DNA of 64,000 nucleotides from Colwellia sp. RSH04 (GTDB lineage: Bacteria > Pseudomonadota > Gammaproteobacteria > Enterobacterales > Alteromonadaceae): the NCBI RefSeq assembly GCF_003545765.1, contig NZ_QXIO01000003.1:186001-250000 (forward strand), written 5' to 3'. The notes under the pieces were generated by a model. It was not told the origin of the DNA and ran no database searches. It saw nothing but the letters and a program-made list of their open reading frames with translations. The position numbers and the translations under genes are program-made. How positions within the stretch are numbered: the first letter of the stretch is position 1; every line of letters begins with the position of its first letter. This document shows positions 21,892 to 31,102 of this stretch, piece after piece.

Positions 21892-22426
21892 TGAACTAAA
21901 GGACAAAGTAGTTAATTGGCATCAATATCGCTATCCAACTATTGATAACATCCCTAATGAACAAAGCATCAATGCAATAAGCGATTTGTGTTCTAATATT
22001 TTACTCCCTATCCAAAATGAATTTGGTGAAGTATCTGTCACCTACGGCTTCACATCACATAGTCTCCTTAAAGAAATACAAAAACTAAATCCTAGCCACA
22101 TAGCCCCTAATCTTGATCAACACGCTTCTTATGAAAAGAACTCTAGGGGTAAGGTTATTTGCGGTAGAGGTGGAGCTGCTTGCGATATTGTTGTCACAGG
22201 ATTTGAAAGTAACATGTATGAAATAGCTAAATGGGCTGCTGATAAGCTACAGCTTGATAGAATGTATCTATACGGTAATGAGCGTCCAGTTCATTTAAGC
22301 TTCGGACCAGAAAACAGTCGATTCATTCAAATAATGAATATGAGAATGGATGGCAGAAGGTTTCCAGGAAAGCGAGGTACATGCAAAGAGTTATCTAATC
22401 TTATCGGTATAGCAGATGAACTTTGA
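21881..22426 (+). CDS. Peptidase M15-like fold protein of the phosphorothioation operon
   Basis: The 181-residue product starts at ATG 21881; a longer in-frame start at 21833 would lie deep inside the HTH gene. The arrangement is that of zinc D-Ala-D-Ala carboxypeptidases of the M15 type: VTYGFTSHSLLKEIQ, then DQHASYE, CGRGGAACDIVV (metal-ligand Asp) and PVHLSFG (second His). No signal peptide is seen, so it should stay in the cytosol, away from peptidoglycan. It may be a fold re-used for another task. It overlaps both neighbours by 11 bp, tying it to the methyltransferase. The function is unknown. Confidence 0.6.
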   Translation: MSNSELKDKVVNWHQYRYPTIDNIPNEQSINAISDLCSNILLPIQNEFGEVSVTYGFTSHSLLKEIQKLNPSHIAPNLDQHASYEKNSRGKVICGRGGAACDIVVTGFESNMYEIAKWAADKLQLDRMYLYGNERPVHLSFGPENSRFIQIMNMRMDGRRFPGKRGTCKELSNLIGIADEL

Positions 22427-24419
22427 GCAATTTCAATTATTAGTTAAAGATCTACCTTGCGGAAAATTAACACCGCAAGCTATCTATATTCACAAATCAG
22501 CACTTCAAAATGAACAGTTAACATCTTTCCTAAATAGAATTCAATCAGCATTAAAACTAGAAGACTATGATTGGAATATCGCCAAATTCTGGAAAAATGA
22601 TTTTAAGTTTTCACTTTTAAGCTATCCTGATTTTGAAGAAAAATCATACCCCGAATTAAATCATAGCTTATTTGTAGATTTAGAAAAAAAGCATCATCGT
22701 ATTAATGACTATGCAAATTCTGATAACCCACCAGTACTTCATAGAAAAGAATTAATGGTTACTAAAGATCACCCTTCTTATGAAGAGTTCTCGATCATAA
22801 CGCAAGAGGGAGAGCAAGCAGGGCTTTATGAAAATACCAGGGCTATTGGTTTTAAGCTGGGCTGGGTTTCAACTATAAATAACGCTGGATATGAATTAGT
22901 TGATGGCCGACTTTTCAGAAATAGTGCGTTTACTTGTGTTGATGATAAGCAAATCAACAGACATAAAACCGCCATTGTTCGCCATGGATTGAGCAGCCCT
23001 CTGAAAATACTATTTAAGAAAGGTTACCTTAGTGGCGCTTATAGTGTTTTTGATTACGGATGCGGTTTAGGTGACGATATTGCCGAACTGCAAGCCAATG
23101 GTATCGATGCATCCGGATGGGATCCAAACTTTAAACCAGATGCCGAACTATACAATGCTGACATTGTTAACCTAGGCTTTATTTTAAATGTTATTGAAGA
23201 TGTGGCTGAAAGAATAGAAGCACTTCACAATGCTTTTGCATTGTCAGATAAAATATTAATTGTATCTTGTATGTTAGCAAGTGAATCTAAACTTTCTCAA
23301 ATGACACCCTATAAAGATGGTGTTATCACTTCACGAAATACCTTTCAGAAATATTACTTTCAAAGTGAGCTACAACTGTTTATTGAAGACTCTTTAGATA
23401 AGTCAGCTATTTCTGTTGGTCCTGGTATTTTTATTATTTTTAAGGATGAGTTAGAAGAACAAAAGTACCTTTCCTCAAAATTAAGAAGACGTAGGCAGTG
23501 GACTACGCTGAATAAGCCTCCTTCAAAGTCAGAGAGAAACACTTTACTAATTGAGGAGCATCATCAGTTAGTTGAAAGCTATTGGAATGCGGTACTAACA
23601 TATGGACGCATACCTGCTTCAGATGAATTTAATGAAACTAAAACCGTGATAGACATTTTTGGCAGTGCCAAGAAATTATTTAACCTATTAATGACATGTG
23701 AAAGAAAAGAGCAGTTTGAACAAGCAAAGGTTCAAAGGCAGGAAGATTATCTTGTTTATTTTGCATTAGGGCTTTTCTCTAAACGATTACCATATAAGAA
23801 CATGTCAGAGGAAAAGAAACGTGATATCAAAGCATTCTTTGTATCGATTAACTCAGGACGTGAAGAAGCTAAAGATTTATTATTTAAGATTGCTAATAAC
23901 GAATTACTTCAAAACGCAGCGTTGAAAGCATCAAAGTATATCCCATCAATATATAACGTTAATCACTCATTTCTTCTACATGCAAAATACATCAATGAAC
24001 TGCCAGTTATTTTAAGAATTTATGTTGGCGCGGCTGCCGTTATGTATGGTGATTGGAATGAGGCGGATGTAATAAAAATCCACCTCACTTCCGGTAAAGT
24101 AACATTTATGGTTTATGATGATTTTTATAATAAAGCAGTCCCTAGAATTACTGAACGCGTTAAGGTAAAACTTGCCCAGCAAGACATTGATTACTTTGAC
24201 TACGTTAATGAAATCAAGCGGCCACCACTATTAAATAAACATGAGTTCATGGATAACAAGGATGAGCAATATAAAGATCAGGAGCGTTTAGACAGAAAGC
24301 TTATTCAATTAGGTGCTGTTCAATCGCCAGGAGAACAACATATGTCTATCAATGAATTCAATGGAAAATTATCTGCTCTAAATAAAGAAATAAAAGGTTA
24401 TCGGATTTATAGCATTTGA
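22416..24419 (+). CDS. DNA phosphorothioation-associated putative methyltransferase
   Basis: A 667-residue protein resembling the methyltransferase family repeatedly found beside dnd genes (TIGR04096 type, by recall). The N-terminal about 200 residues are the family-specific part (GKLTPQAIYIHKSAL, HRKELMVTKDHPSYEEF, AIGFKLGW). A Rossmann SAM-binding domain follows at about 200-310, with motif I DYGCGLGDDIAELQ and the acidic SGWDPNF. The C-terminal half is helical without known motifs. The substrate is not established; DNA or a modification intermediate is a guess. It is coupled to the upstream gene by an 11-bp overlap. Confidence 0.82.
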   Translation: MNFEQFQLLVKDLPCGKLTPQAIYIHKSALQNEQLTSFLNRIQSALKLEDYDWNIAKFWKNDFKFSLLSYPDFEEKSYPELNHSLFVDLEKKHHRINDYANSDNPPVLHRKELMVTKDHPSYEEFSIITQEGEQAGLYENTRAIGFKLGWVSTINNAGYELVDGRLFRNSAFTCVDDKQINRHKTAIVRHGLSSPLKILFKKGYLSGAYSVFDYGCGLGDDIAELQANGIDASGWDPNFKPDAELYNADIVNLGFILNVIEDVAERIEALHNAFALSDKILIVSCMLASESKLSQMTPYKDGVITSRNTFQKYYFQSELQLFIEDSLDKSAISVGPGIFIIFKDELEEQKYLSSKLRRRRQWTTLNKPPSKSERNTLLIEEHHQLVESYWNAVLTYGRIPASDEFNETKTVIDIFGSAKKLFNLLMTCERKEQFEQAKVQRQEDYLVYFALGLFSKRLPYKNMSEEKKRDIKAFFVSINSGREEAKDLLFKIANNELLQNAALKASKYIPSIYNVNHSFLLHAKYINELPVILRIYVGAAAVMYGDWNEADVIKIHLTSGKVTFMVYDDFYNKAVPRITERVKVKLAQQDIDYFDYVNEIKRPPLLNKHEFMDNKDEQYKDQERLDRKLIQLGAVQSPGEQHMSINEFNGKLSALNKEIKGYRIYSI

Positions 24420-24470
24420 GCCTTTTCATATATAAACTTCCTTTCAAAACTTATAGTAAAGAATCCATAC

Positions 24471-24641
24471 ATGACTGAGAAAAAAGTTAAGTTCGAATTT
24501 GAAAAACACAATAAAAATAGTGTCCGATATAAAGAAGTACCAGAAGATGGAATGCCGCCAGTTATTGGTAGTATCTATGTTCAAAAATGGTTTGCTGGTG
24601 ATAGCAAAAATATTGAAGTAACCATTAATAAAAAAGATTAA
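24471..24641 (+). CDS. Small conserved-looking protein before dndB (56 aa)
   Basis: An ATG frame of 56 codons beginning MTEKKVKFEFEKHNKNSVRY, with PPVIGSIYVQKWFAG in the middle. Its mixed charged/hydrophobic alternation suggests a small beta-rich domain. It lies 51 bp after the methyltransferase gene and ends 11 bp before the dndB operator region. I do not recognise the family, but the amino acid make-up and lack of rare residues favour a real gene. A role in the modification operon is only inferred from position. Confidence 0.6.
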   Translation: MTEKKVKFEFEKHNKNSVRYKEVPEDGMPPVIGSIYVQKWFAGDSKNIEVTINKKD

Positions 24642-24652
24642 TTTTTCTAAAA

Positions 24653-24723
24653 ATCACGTACAAAATCAATATTACAGTTCATAACTCAATTTGTACGTGA
24701 TATTATTACGTACAATACGTAAT
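24653..24723 (+). promoter_or_regulatory. dndB promoter with clustered TACGT operators
   Basis: A perfect 12-bp inverted repeat, ATCACGTACAAA (24653-24664) and TTTGTACGTGAT (24690-24701), encloses the -35 region. The palindrome ATTACGTA-caa-TACGTAAT (24705-24723) follows at once. A promoter TTCATA-N17-TATTAT (24678-24706) fits between them, so the sites would cover the -10 and start region. DndB of Salmonella is reported to repress its operon through TACG/CGTA half-sites, which these resemble, though the spacing here differs. The site lies directly before dndB. Confidence 0.7.
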
Positions 24724-24737
24724 AAAGACTTTACATC

Positions 24738-25829
24738 ATGGACTCTTTCGACAACAACTATTGCTACTCCTTCCCTGCTATTAGAGCAGTGCAAGCCGGA
24801 AAACCATTTTACATAGCAACATGTCCGCTACGTATAATCCCTAAAATATTCAGTTATAATGAAGAAGAAGTACCTGCGGAGTTAAGAGCACAGCGCACAT
24901 TAAATAAAAGCCGCATTCCTGAAATGACTCGTTACCTTGTAGACTCCCCCAAAGAATACGTATTTTCAGCATTAACGGCATCTGTGGAATCTGAATCAGA
25001 TTTTAAATTTATAGAAGCTGATGGTATCAATAACATGGGGACTTTAAGTGTTCCTATGGATTCTCAAATGTTAATAAACGATGGTCAGCATCGTAGAGCT
25101 GCGATTGAAGAGGCAATTAAAGAAAATCCAGAACTAGGCCAAGACAATATTGCCGTTTTGTTTTTTGTTTCTGAAGGTATAGAGCGTAGCCAGCAAATGT
25201 TTGCAGATTTAAATAAGTACGCTGTTAGACCAAGCTCTTCATTAGGTACTCTTTATGATCATAGAGATCAGGCATCTGAGCTTGCTCGTTATTTATCAAT
25301 GAATGCAAAACCATTTGTTGGTTATACAGAGTTTGAACGCTCTACTATTTCAGTCAGAAGCCATAAAATATTCACATTAAGTGGTATAAAACAAGCAACC
25401 AGAGCACTTTTTGGAAAAGGTGCCAAAGATGGTTTTAATGATGAAGAGCAAAAATTAGCAGAAGATTTTTGGAACAAATTAAATAAGCATATGATTGAGT
25501 GGCAACAAGTGCAGGCTAAAACACTATCTGCCGCAGAATTCAGACAAGAATTTATAACCGCTCACGGCATTGGCCTTCAAGCGTTAGCTATTGTTGGCAA
25601 AGAAATTTGCTTACTTAGTGAATCAGAGCAAGCTGAAAAATTTGAATCCTTAAAGCATCTTAACTGGCTTAAATCTAATTCAGATTGGTCAAATAGGGCT
25701 ATGCAACATGGACGATTATCCAAAGCGGTCTCGAATATTTTCTTAACTGCCACCGAAATTAAACGACAAATCGGTCTCCCTATCTCAAGTGAAGACCTAA
25801 CAAAAGAAAAAGAATTACTTAACGCATGA
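24738..25829 (+). CDS. dndB: DNA phosphorothioation protein DndB (DGQHR family)
   Basis: DndB is not needed for sulfur insertion but regulates the modification genes and affects site choice. The 363 residues carry the family hallmark NDGQHRRAAIEEA (DGQHR at 115-119) after an N-terminal domain with LRAQRTLNKSRIPEMTRYL. The segment QQMFADLNKYAVRPSSSL, typical of DGQHR proteins, follows. The product ends 4 bp inside dndC (ATGA overlap). The TACGT-rich palindromes just upstream are likely autoregulatory. Confidence 0.93.
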   Translation: MDSFDNNYCYSFPAIRAVQAGKPFYIATCPLRIIPKIFSYNEEEVPAELRAQRTLNKSRIPEMTRYLVDSPKEYVFSALTASVESESDFKFIEADGINNMGTLSVPMDSQMLINDGQHRRAAIEEAIKENPELGQDNIAVLFFVSEGIERSQQMFADLNKYAVRPSSSLGTLYDHRDQASELARYLSMNAKPFVGYTEFERSTISVRSHKIFTLSGIKQATRALFGKGAKDGFNDEEQKLAEDFWNKLNKHMIEWQQVQAKTLSAAEFRQEFITAHGIGLQALAIVGKEICLLSESEQAEKFESLKHLNWLKSNSDWSNRAMQHGRLSKAVSNIFLTATEIKRQIGLPISSEDLTKEKELLNA

Positions 25830-27451
25830 ATTTATTAAATAAGCATGACCTAGATGAAGAATATATTGATTTCATCGAAAATGAACAGTTCTCAGGCAGA
25901 TACCTGAGTGAATATATTGCCGATACACAGCGTGTTTATTTAGCTGATAATCGCCCTTGGGTGCTTGGATATAGTGGTGGTAAAGACTCCTCCGCAGTAA
26001 TGGCTCTTATTTATATGGCATTACTTGGTTTAAAGCCAGAAGAACGTCATAAGCCTGTGTTTGTTGTTGCTTCAGACACCTTAGTAGAAACACCTATTGT
26101 TGTTAATCACGTCAATAACTCATTAGAAGCAATAGAGCGTGGAGCTAAAAGAGATAACTTACCTATAACTTCACACAAGGTTGTACCTAAAACGAATGAA
26201 ACCTTCTGGGCTAATTTATTAGGTAAAGGCTACCCTGCACCCACAAGAAGCTTTAGGTGGTGTACAGAACGGATGAAAATAGATCCCGTAAGTACATTTA
26301 TTACCGACAAAGTAAGTCAGTATGATGAAGTAATCGTTGTTTTAGGTTCGCGTTCTCAAGAAAGTGCATCTCGTGCGCAGGTTATTGCTAAACATAAAAT
26401 TAATGGAACAGTACTAGCTAAACATACCACATTATCTAATGCCTTTATTTATACGCCAATTGATACGTGGCATGTTGATGATGTATGGAAAATTTTGCGT
26501 TTATGCCACCTTGTGAGCGAAGAAACTCCTAACGGAATTAGAAACAAGTGGTCTGATAAATACGATCTCGAATGGGAAAACCCATGGGGAGGTAAGAACC
26601 TTATTCTTTGGAACCTTTACAAAGATTCTTCAGGGCAAGGTGAATGCCCTATGGTTATTGATGAAACCACACCATCTTGCGGTAACTCTCGTTTTGGTTG
26701 CTGGACTTGCACTGTTGTAACTAAAGATAGAGCAATGGAAAGCTTGATTCAAAATGGCGAAGAGTGGATGAAGCCATTGCTTGATTTACGTAACAAGCTC
26801 GCTGACACTACTATTATTGAAGACAAAGGCAAATACCGCAGCCACATTCGTAGAGATGGTCGAATGGCTTTTAAAACTCTGACTATTGATGGCAAAAAAG
26901 AAATGACCGAAGGTTATACTTTTGGCCCATATTTGCTGAGTTTTAGACAACAATTTCTGAGGGAGTTGTTAGAAACCCAACATCAATTAAGTAAAATAAA
27001 TAAAGATGTAGAGTTAATTACAATACCTGAACTTCACGCAGTTCGTCACGAATGGCTAAATGATCCTAACGAACCTGATTGGGAAGACTCATTACCAAAG
27101 ATCTTCAATGATATCTTTGGATATGACCTGGATTGGACTATTGATGACACTAATCAATTTAGTCATGAAGAAGCTAAGTTAATTAATGAGTTATCACCTA
27201 AATATGATGTTGCTCCGCAAATGATTAAAAAACTTATTGATTTAGAAACATCAATGAGTGGTTTATCTCGTAGAACAGGTATTTTTACAAAAATTGGCAG
27301 AATTGTTCAGCAAGACTGGGAATCAGCAGAAGAAATTATCGAGAAAAACCTAGAAAGCAGACAGAATCAAATGCGCCAGTCAAAAGAAGTTATTTCTATC
27401 GCGGAAGAATTAGAACAATTGAATAAATTAATTGAAAAGGAAGGTTTGTAA
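25826..27451 (+). CDS. dndC: DNA phosphorothioation protein DndC (PAPS-reductase-like)
   Basis: DndC has ATP pyrophosphatase activity and carries an Fe-S cluster; it is thought to activate the DNA backbone or pass on sulfur. The 541 residues have the PP-loop YSGGKDSSAV (SGGKDSS at 50-56) and the PAPS-reductase-type blocks SFRWCTERMKIDP and GSRSQESASR. A cysteine cluster follows in TPSCGNSRFGCWTCTVVTKD, likely Fe-S ligands. The length is normal. The gene overlaps dndB by 4 bp and shares a base with dndD, so translation is coupled. Confidence 0.95.
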   Translation: MNLLNKHDLDEEYIDFIENEQFSGRYLSEYIADTQRVYLADNRPWVLGYSGGKDSSAVMALIYMALLGLKPEERHKPVFVVASDTLVETPIVVNHVNNSLEAIERGAKRDNLPITSHKVVPKTNETFWANLLGKGYPAPTRSFRWCTERMKIDPVSTFITDKVSQYDEVIVVLGSRSQESASRAQVIAKHKINGTVLAKHTTLSNAFIYTPIDTWHVDDVWKILRLCHLVSEETPNGIRNKWSDKYDLEWENPWGGKNLILWNLYKDSSGQGECPMVIDETTPSCGNSRFGCWTCTVVTKDRAMESLIQNGEEWMKPLLDLRNKLADTTIIEDKGKYRSHIRRDGRMAFKTLTIDGKKEMTEGYTFGPYLLSFRQQFLRELLETQHQLSKINKDVELITIPELHAVRHEWLNDPNEPDWEDSLPKIFNDIFGYDLDWTIDDTNQFSHEEAKLINELSPKYDVAPQMIKKLIDLETSMSGLSRRTGIFTKIGRIVQQDWESAEEIIEKNLESRQNQMRQSKEVISIAEELEQLNKLIEKEGL

Positions 27452-29451
27452 TGATTTTTAAAACACTTTCCTTAGAGAATTTCCGTGTTTTTAACGGACT
27501 CCACAACATTGAATTAGCACCTAGACGAGATGGATTACTATCTAAGCCAGTTGTTTTGTTTGGTGGTTTAAATGGTGCAGGTAAAACCTCAATTTTAACG
27601 GCTATTCGTTTAGCGTTATTAGGTAGGAAGGCCATTGGTAATGCTGTATCTAAAAAAGATTTTAATGAGTACCTAGCCGAACAAATTAATAAAAAGGCAG
27701 TAAAGGATAATACTGATCCTGTTGCTAAAGTAAGTCTAGAGTTTACTCATACACATCAAGGCAAGCACAGCACATATCGTGTTGTACGCAACTGGTCATT
27801 AGATGCGGATGAGTCCCTTATTCTATTCAAGAATGATGTTTGTGAAGAATCACTTACCACAGAACAAGTTCAAAGTTTTCTTCATGAATTAGTGCCTCCC
27901 GGTATTGGCGATTTATTCTTTTTTGATGGTGAAAAAATTGCTGAGCTTGCAGAAGATGATACTGGCTCATACCTCAAAGAAGCAGTTCAGAAATTATTGG
28001 GGATTGATGTAATCAATCGTCTTTCTGATGATTTAGACATTTACATAAAACAGGTCAGTCAAAAAGCGGCTGATGCTAAAACGGTTAAAATCATCAGTGA
28101 TCTTGAGCTAGAAAAGAAAGAGCTATTATTACAAGCCAATAAAGAGCGTGAAAGCGAAGATCAAGTTAAAAGAAAATTAGCTGATCTTGAATTACAAGTT
28201 CGTGAGGCCGAACAAAAAATTCAAGATCGTGGTGGTGCCTGGGCTAAAACTAAGAACGATGAAAAAGATAAAGCAAGTGACTTAATTAAGCATAAAGCGA
28301 TATTAGAAACTAAATTACTTGGTGAGTTAGATGGTTCACTTCCATTATCATTAGCACCTAATGCAATGGCTGAATTAATAAAGACACTATCGAAAGAGCA
28401 AGAAGTAAAAGAGTCACAAGCTTTTTCGAAGAAATTAAATGAAAACTTAACGGGATTAGAAGCAGTAATAAAATCCCAGTTTAAAAGTGATTCAGATGAG
28501 TTATTAGCGACAATCAACGAGTATTTTAGCTCGGTTACTGAGGAATCAACTGATAAAATAGAACTTGATATATCAAATACTGACTTTAATTTGATTCAAG
28601 CTCAAATAAAAGATGCATCAGAAGCTAAAGCGCACTGCACTGAACTAACCCAAGAGTTAATGGAAACTGAGCAAGCTTTAGAATCTGTCTCTATAAACAT
28701 TCAACGAGCACCAGATGAAGAAGAGCTTACAAGTCTTTATGACAATTTACGTAAGTTAGACACAGAAAAGCATAAACTTAAGACTCAATACGGTCATCAT
28801 TTGGTTAAAGCTAAATCTTTTATCACTAAAGCCCTAGAATTAGCTAAGAAATTAGAAAAGCTTTATACCAGTCAAAAAACGGAAGCGTCTATTTCAAAAG
28901 CGGTTAGTCGTGTTGATGCAACTACAAAAATATTACATGAGTTTGCAGCACAGCTTACGGAAATGCGTGTCAGCCAATTAGAAGAGTTGTTTGCCCAATC
29001 TTATCGTAAGTTAGCACGAAAGGAAGATCTCAAGCTTTCAGCGAAGATTAATCCTAGTACGTTTGATGTAACACTCGTTGATGCTGATGATGTTGCGATT
29101 AACAGAAGATCTATGTCTGCTGGTGAAAAACAAATTTTTGCCTTTGCCATATTAGAAGCTCTTGGCAAGCTGTCAGGTAAAATATTACCTGTTGTTGTTG
29201 ATACACCGTTGGGTAGATTAGACTCAAAACACAGAGACAAACTGGTTAAACATTATTTCCCTGAAGCCGGTGAACAAGTCATTTTACTATCAACAGATAC
29301 AGAGGTTGATGAAGACTTCTTTAGCACAATGGCTCACGAAATTTCACATGCTTTTGAAATTGAATTTGATGAGAAAACTAAATGCTCAACATTAAATGAA
29401 GGTTACTTCTGGAAAATCAACCCAGTTGTTGCTCAAAAGGAGGCAGTATAA
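27451..29451 (+). CDS. dndD: DNA phosphorothioation protein DndD (SMC-like ATPase)
   Basis: DndD is an SMC/RecN-like ATPase proposed to open or bend DNA for sulfur insertion. The 666 residues have an N-terminal Walker A GLNGAGKT (39-46), the DndD sequence GIGDLFFFDGEKIAELA and long coiled coils (about 205-260 and 400-500). The C-terminal half-site has signature MSAGEKQIFAFAILEAL (about 554-570) and Walker B VVVDTPLGRLD (Asp 584). It starts on the last base of dndC, and its stop overlaps the dndE start by a base. Confidence 0.95.
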   Translation: MIFKTLSLENFRVFNGLHNIELAPRRDGLLSKPVVLFGGLNGAGKTSILTAIRLALLGRKAIGNAVSKKDFNEYLAEQINKKAVKDNTDPVAKVSLEFTHTHQGKHSTYRVVRNWSLDADESLILFKNDVCEESLTTEQVQSFLHELVPPGIGDLFFFDGEKIAELAEDDTGSYLKEAVQKLLGIDVINRLSDDLDIYIKQVSQKAADAKTVKIISDLELEKKELLLQANKERESEDQVKRKLADLELQVREAEQKIQDRGGAWAKTKNDEKDKASDLIKHKAILETKLLGELDGSLPLSLAPNAMAELIKTLSKEQEVKESQAFSKKLNENLTGLEAVIKSQFKSDSDELLATINEYFSSVTEESTDKIELDISNTDFNLIQAQIKDASEAKAHCTELTQELMETEQALESVSINIQRAPDEEELTSLYDNLRKLDTEKHKLKTQYGHHLVKAKSFITKALELAKKLEKLYTSQKTEASISKAVSRVDATTKILHEFAAQLTEMRVSQLEELFAQSYRKLARKEDLKLSAKINPSTFDVTLVDADDVAINRRSMSAGEKQIFAFAILEALGKLSGKILPVVVDTPLGRLDSKHRDKLVKHYFPEAGEQVILLSTDTEVDEDFFSTMAHEISHAFEIEFDEKTKCSTLNEGYFWKINPVVAQKEAV

Positions 29452-29804
29452 TGTTACCCAACCGAATGCAGCTAAACCGAACTGTCGAGGAACAACTAAA
29501 AAAGCTAAAAGCTAATACTGGTATTACGCCTAACGTATCAGCTCGTATTGCCTTTTTCCGGTCAATTGAGTCTGATTATACTTATCAGCCAAATGTTGAA
29601 TACAAGCTCGATGGCAGCCTTACATTGGATAAATTTACCTGGCTTGGTAAAACTCAGTTAGTAACTGAGTTGTTACTTAAGAAAAAATACCCTGAATTGG
29701 AAAGCAAAGAGTTACAAGTTGCTTGGGCCTCTCACGTAGAGCATGGTATATCCGCTTTTCGTAATACAAAAAGCTTACTTTCGACTGTGAATTATATTAC
29801 TTAG
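29451..29804 (+). CDS. dndE: DNA phosphorothioation protein DndE
   Basis: DndE is a small protein needed for phosphorothioation and reported to bind nicked DNA. The 117 residues begin MLPNRMQLNRTVEEQLKKLK and contain the characteristic TGITPNVSARIAFFRSIES; the C-terminal WASHVEHGISAFRN is also typical. It is the last gene of the modification operon and is followed at once by a strong shared terminator. Confidence 0.93.
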   Translation: MLPNRMQLNRTVEEQLKKLKANTGITPNVSARIAFFRSIESDYTYQPNVEYKLDGSLTLDKFTWLGKTQLVTELLLKKKYPELESKELQVAWASHVEHGISAFRNTKSLLSTVNYIT

Positions 29805-29813
29805 TTTAACTTC

Positions 29814-29849
29814 TCTTCCCCTTGATAAATATTTAAATCAAGGGGGAGA
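29814..29849. terminator. Bidirectional terminator between the modification and restriction operons
   Basis: A 13-bp stem (arms 29814-29826 and 29837-29849, with one G-U pair) and a 10-base loop lie between the dndE stop and the end of the minus-strand operon. T-rich sequence follows on the plus strand. It would insulate the two facing halves. Confidence 0.8.
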
Positions 29850-29866
29850 TAGTTTTAGCTTCGATT

Positions 29867-31102
29867 TTAATTTTTACCCTTCAGGACAATTATATAAGAC
29901 TCTAGTTCTTCACCTTTTATGTTTACCTCTTCAATAGTCTTTAGGCCACTTTTAATAAAAAGAATGTTTCTGATTCTACTTCTGAGCTTCGTTTGTATAC
30001 CAAAAAAATCACTTTCAAAGTTAATTGATACTACAGGCTGAAATAGATCAAGGAAAAAATCTTCATTATAATCTTGCTTACCATCATAGCTCTTACATAT
30101 GAATTTCAAAAAATCAAAGCATGCATGCACACCAAGTGTTTTTGTAAACACACCGTGATTCCATAGCGTTGACTCTAAAGCCTTAAAGAAGTTAAGAACA
30201 ATATCAAAAATGGTCTTATCCTTATTGTTGATGAAATATTCCCTTAGAGGTGCACTTGTAGTGACATCTTTTACTGTCCCCCTATTTCGTCCATCTTTAA
30301 TGGAGATAGTATGCATCAGCTCTCTATCATTTTTCGGATTACTTGTAATTAAAGATAAAATCCCATCTATGATTGAAGCCATCGATATGGTTGAGTCAGC
30401 TTTCGTATTAGCTAGACCAAGCTTGATCATGCCTCTTAATGGTGATGATTCATCTTCTGCTAACACTCGTGCAAAATACACAGCTAATGTTTCGGGTGTC
30501 CATGAACTTGGCTCCCCTTGCTCCATATCAAATTGAAATAAATTATAAGCAAGATTCTTATCTACTCTTTTTTGATTCATGTTTATATTCGTAAAAATAC
30601 TAGCATGATATGGAAGTGGCAAATCAATAAATACGGAGCAGAGTAATGACATGTCTTTAGCTTCGGAGTTTTGAAATCCGAATACTCTATGTTGACCATC
30701 GATAATTGAAGCTAACTTTTTACCTGTAGGAATAATCAAGTTATAAAACCCGTCTCCCACCTCTTCAACTTCCCAACGATCATTAATATTTGTTATTAAG
30801 TTTCCATTTTCATCATAATTTGCTCCTAAAATTATCGAATTAGGAAAGCAAGCATCTACGGTTTCAGTGTACCTTTTTATTTCATTTAATCTTTTTGTCG
30901 TTCTAACCCTCTGGTTTCCTTTAAGCTTGTTTACAAACGTTCCTAGATAACTTGTCGTTTCGTCATCATAATCTTGTAAAATCTCAGCTTTGATCGTGTA
31001 GCAAGTTTGCAACAATTCTCTGGCCGTTAGTGTTGCAACATAAAACTCACCTAAAGGCTGTTCAACTTTAATAGCGGGTATTTTTATAGGAAATTCAATC
31101 AT
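29867..31102 (-). CDS. Second DGQHR-domain protein, last gene of the restriction operon
   Basis: A 411-residue protein carrying SIIDGQHRVFGFQN (DGQHR at 135-139) and the sequence FTNINMNQKRVDKNLAYNLFQ, the counterpart of the AxLNKyA-type block of DndB. It thus belongs to the DndB/DGQHR superfamily but is read on the opposite strand from dndB and attached to dptFGH. The N-terminus has a beta-rich segment not shared with DndB, and the C-terminus about 150 residues without a known motif. It overlaps the membrane-protein gene by 8 bp. DGQHR proteins are also found in other DNA-modification systems. Its role here is open: a regulator or a sensor of modified DNA are candidates. Confidence 0.85.
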   Translation of the reverse strand: MIEFPIKIPAIKVEQPLGEFYVATLTARELLQTCYTIKAEILQDYDDETTSYLGTFVNKLKGNQRVRTTKRLNEIKRYTETVDACFPNSIILGANYDENGNLITNINDRWEVEEVGDGFYNLIIPTGKKLASIIDGQHRVFGFQNSEAKDMSLLCSVFIDLPLPYHASIFTNINMNQKRVDKNLAYNLFQFDMEQGEPSSWTPETLAVYFARVLAEDESSPLRGMIKLGLANTKADSTISMASIIDGILSLITSNPKNDRELMHTISIKDGRNRGTVKDVTTSAPLREYFINNKDKTIFDIVLNFFKALESTLWNHGVFTKTLGVHACFDFLKFICKSYDGKQDYNEDFFLDLFQPVVSINFESDFFGIQTKLRSRIRNILFIKSGLKTIEEVNIKGEELESYIIVLKGKN

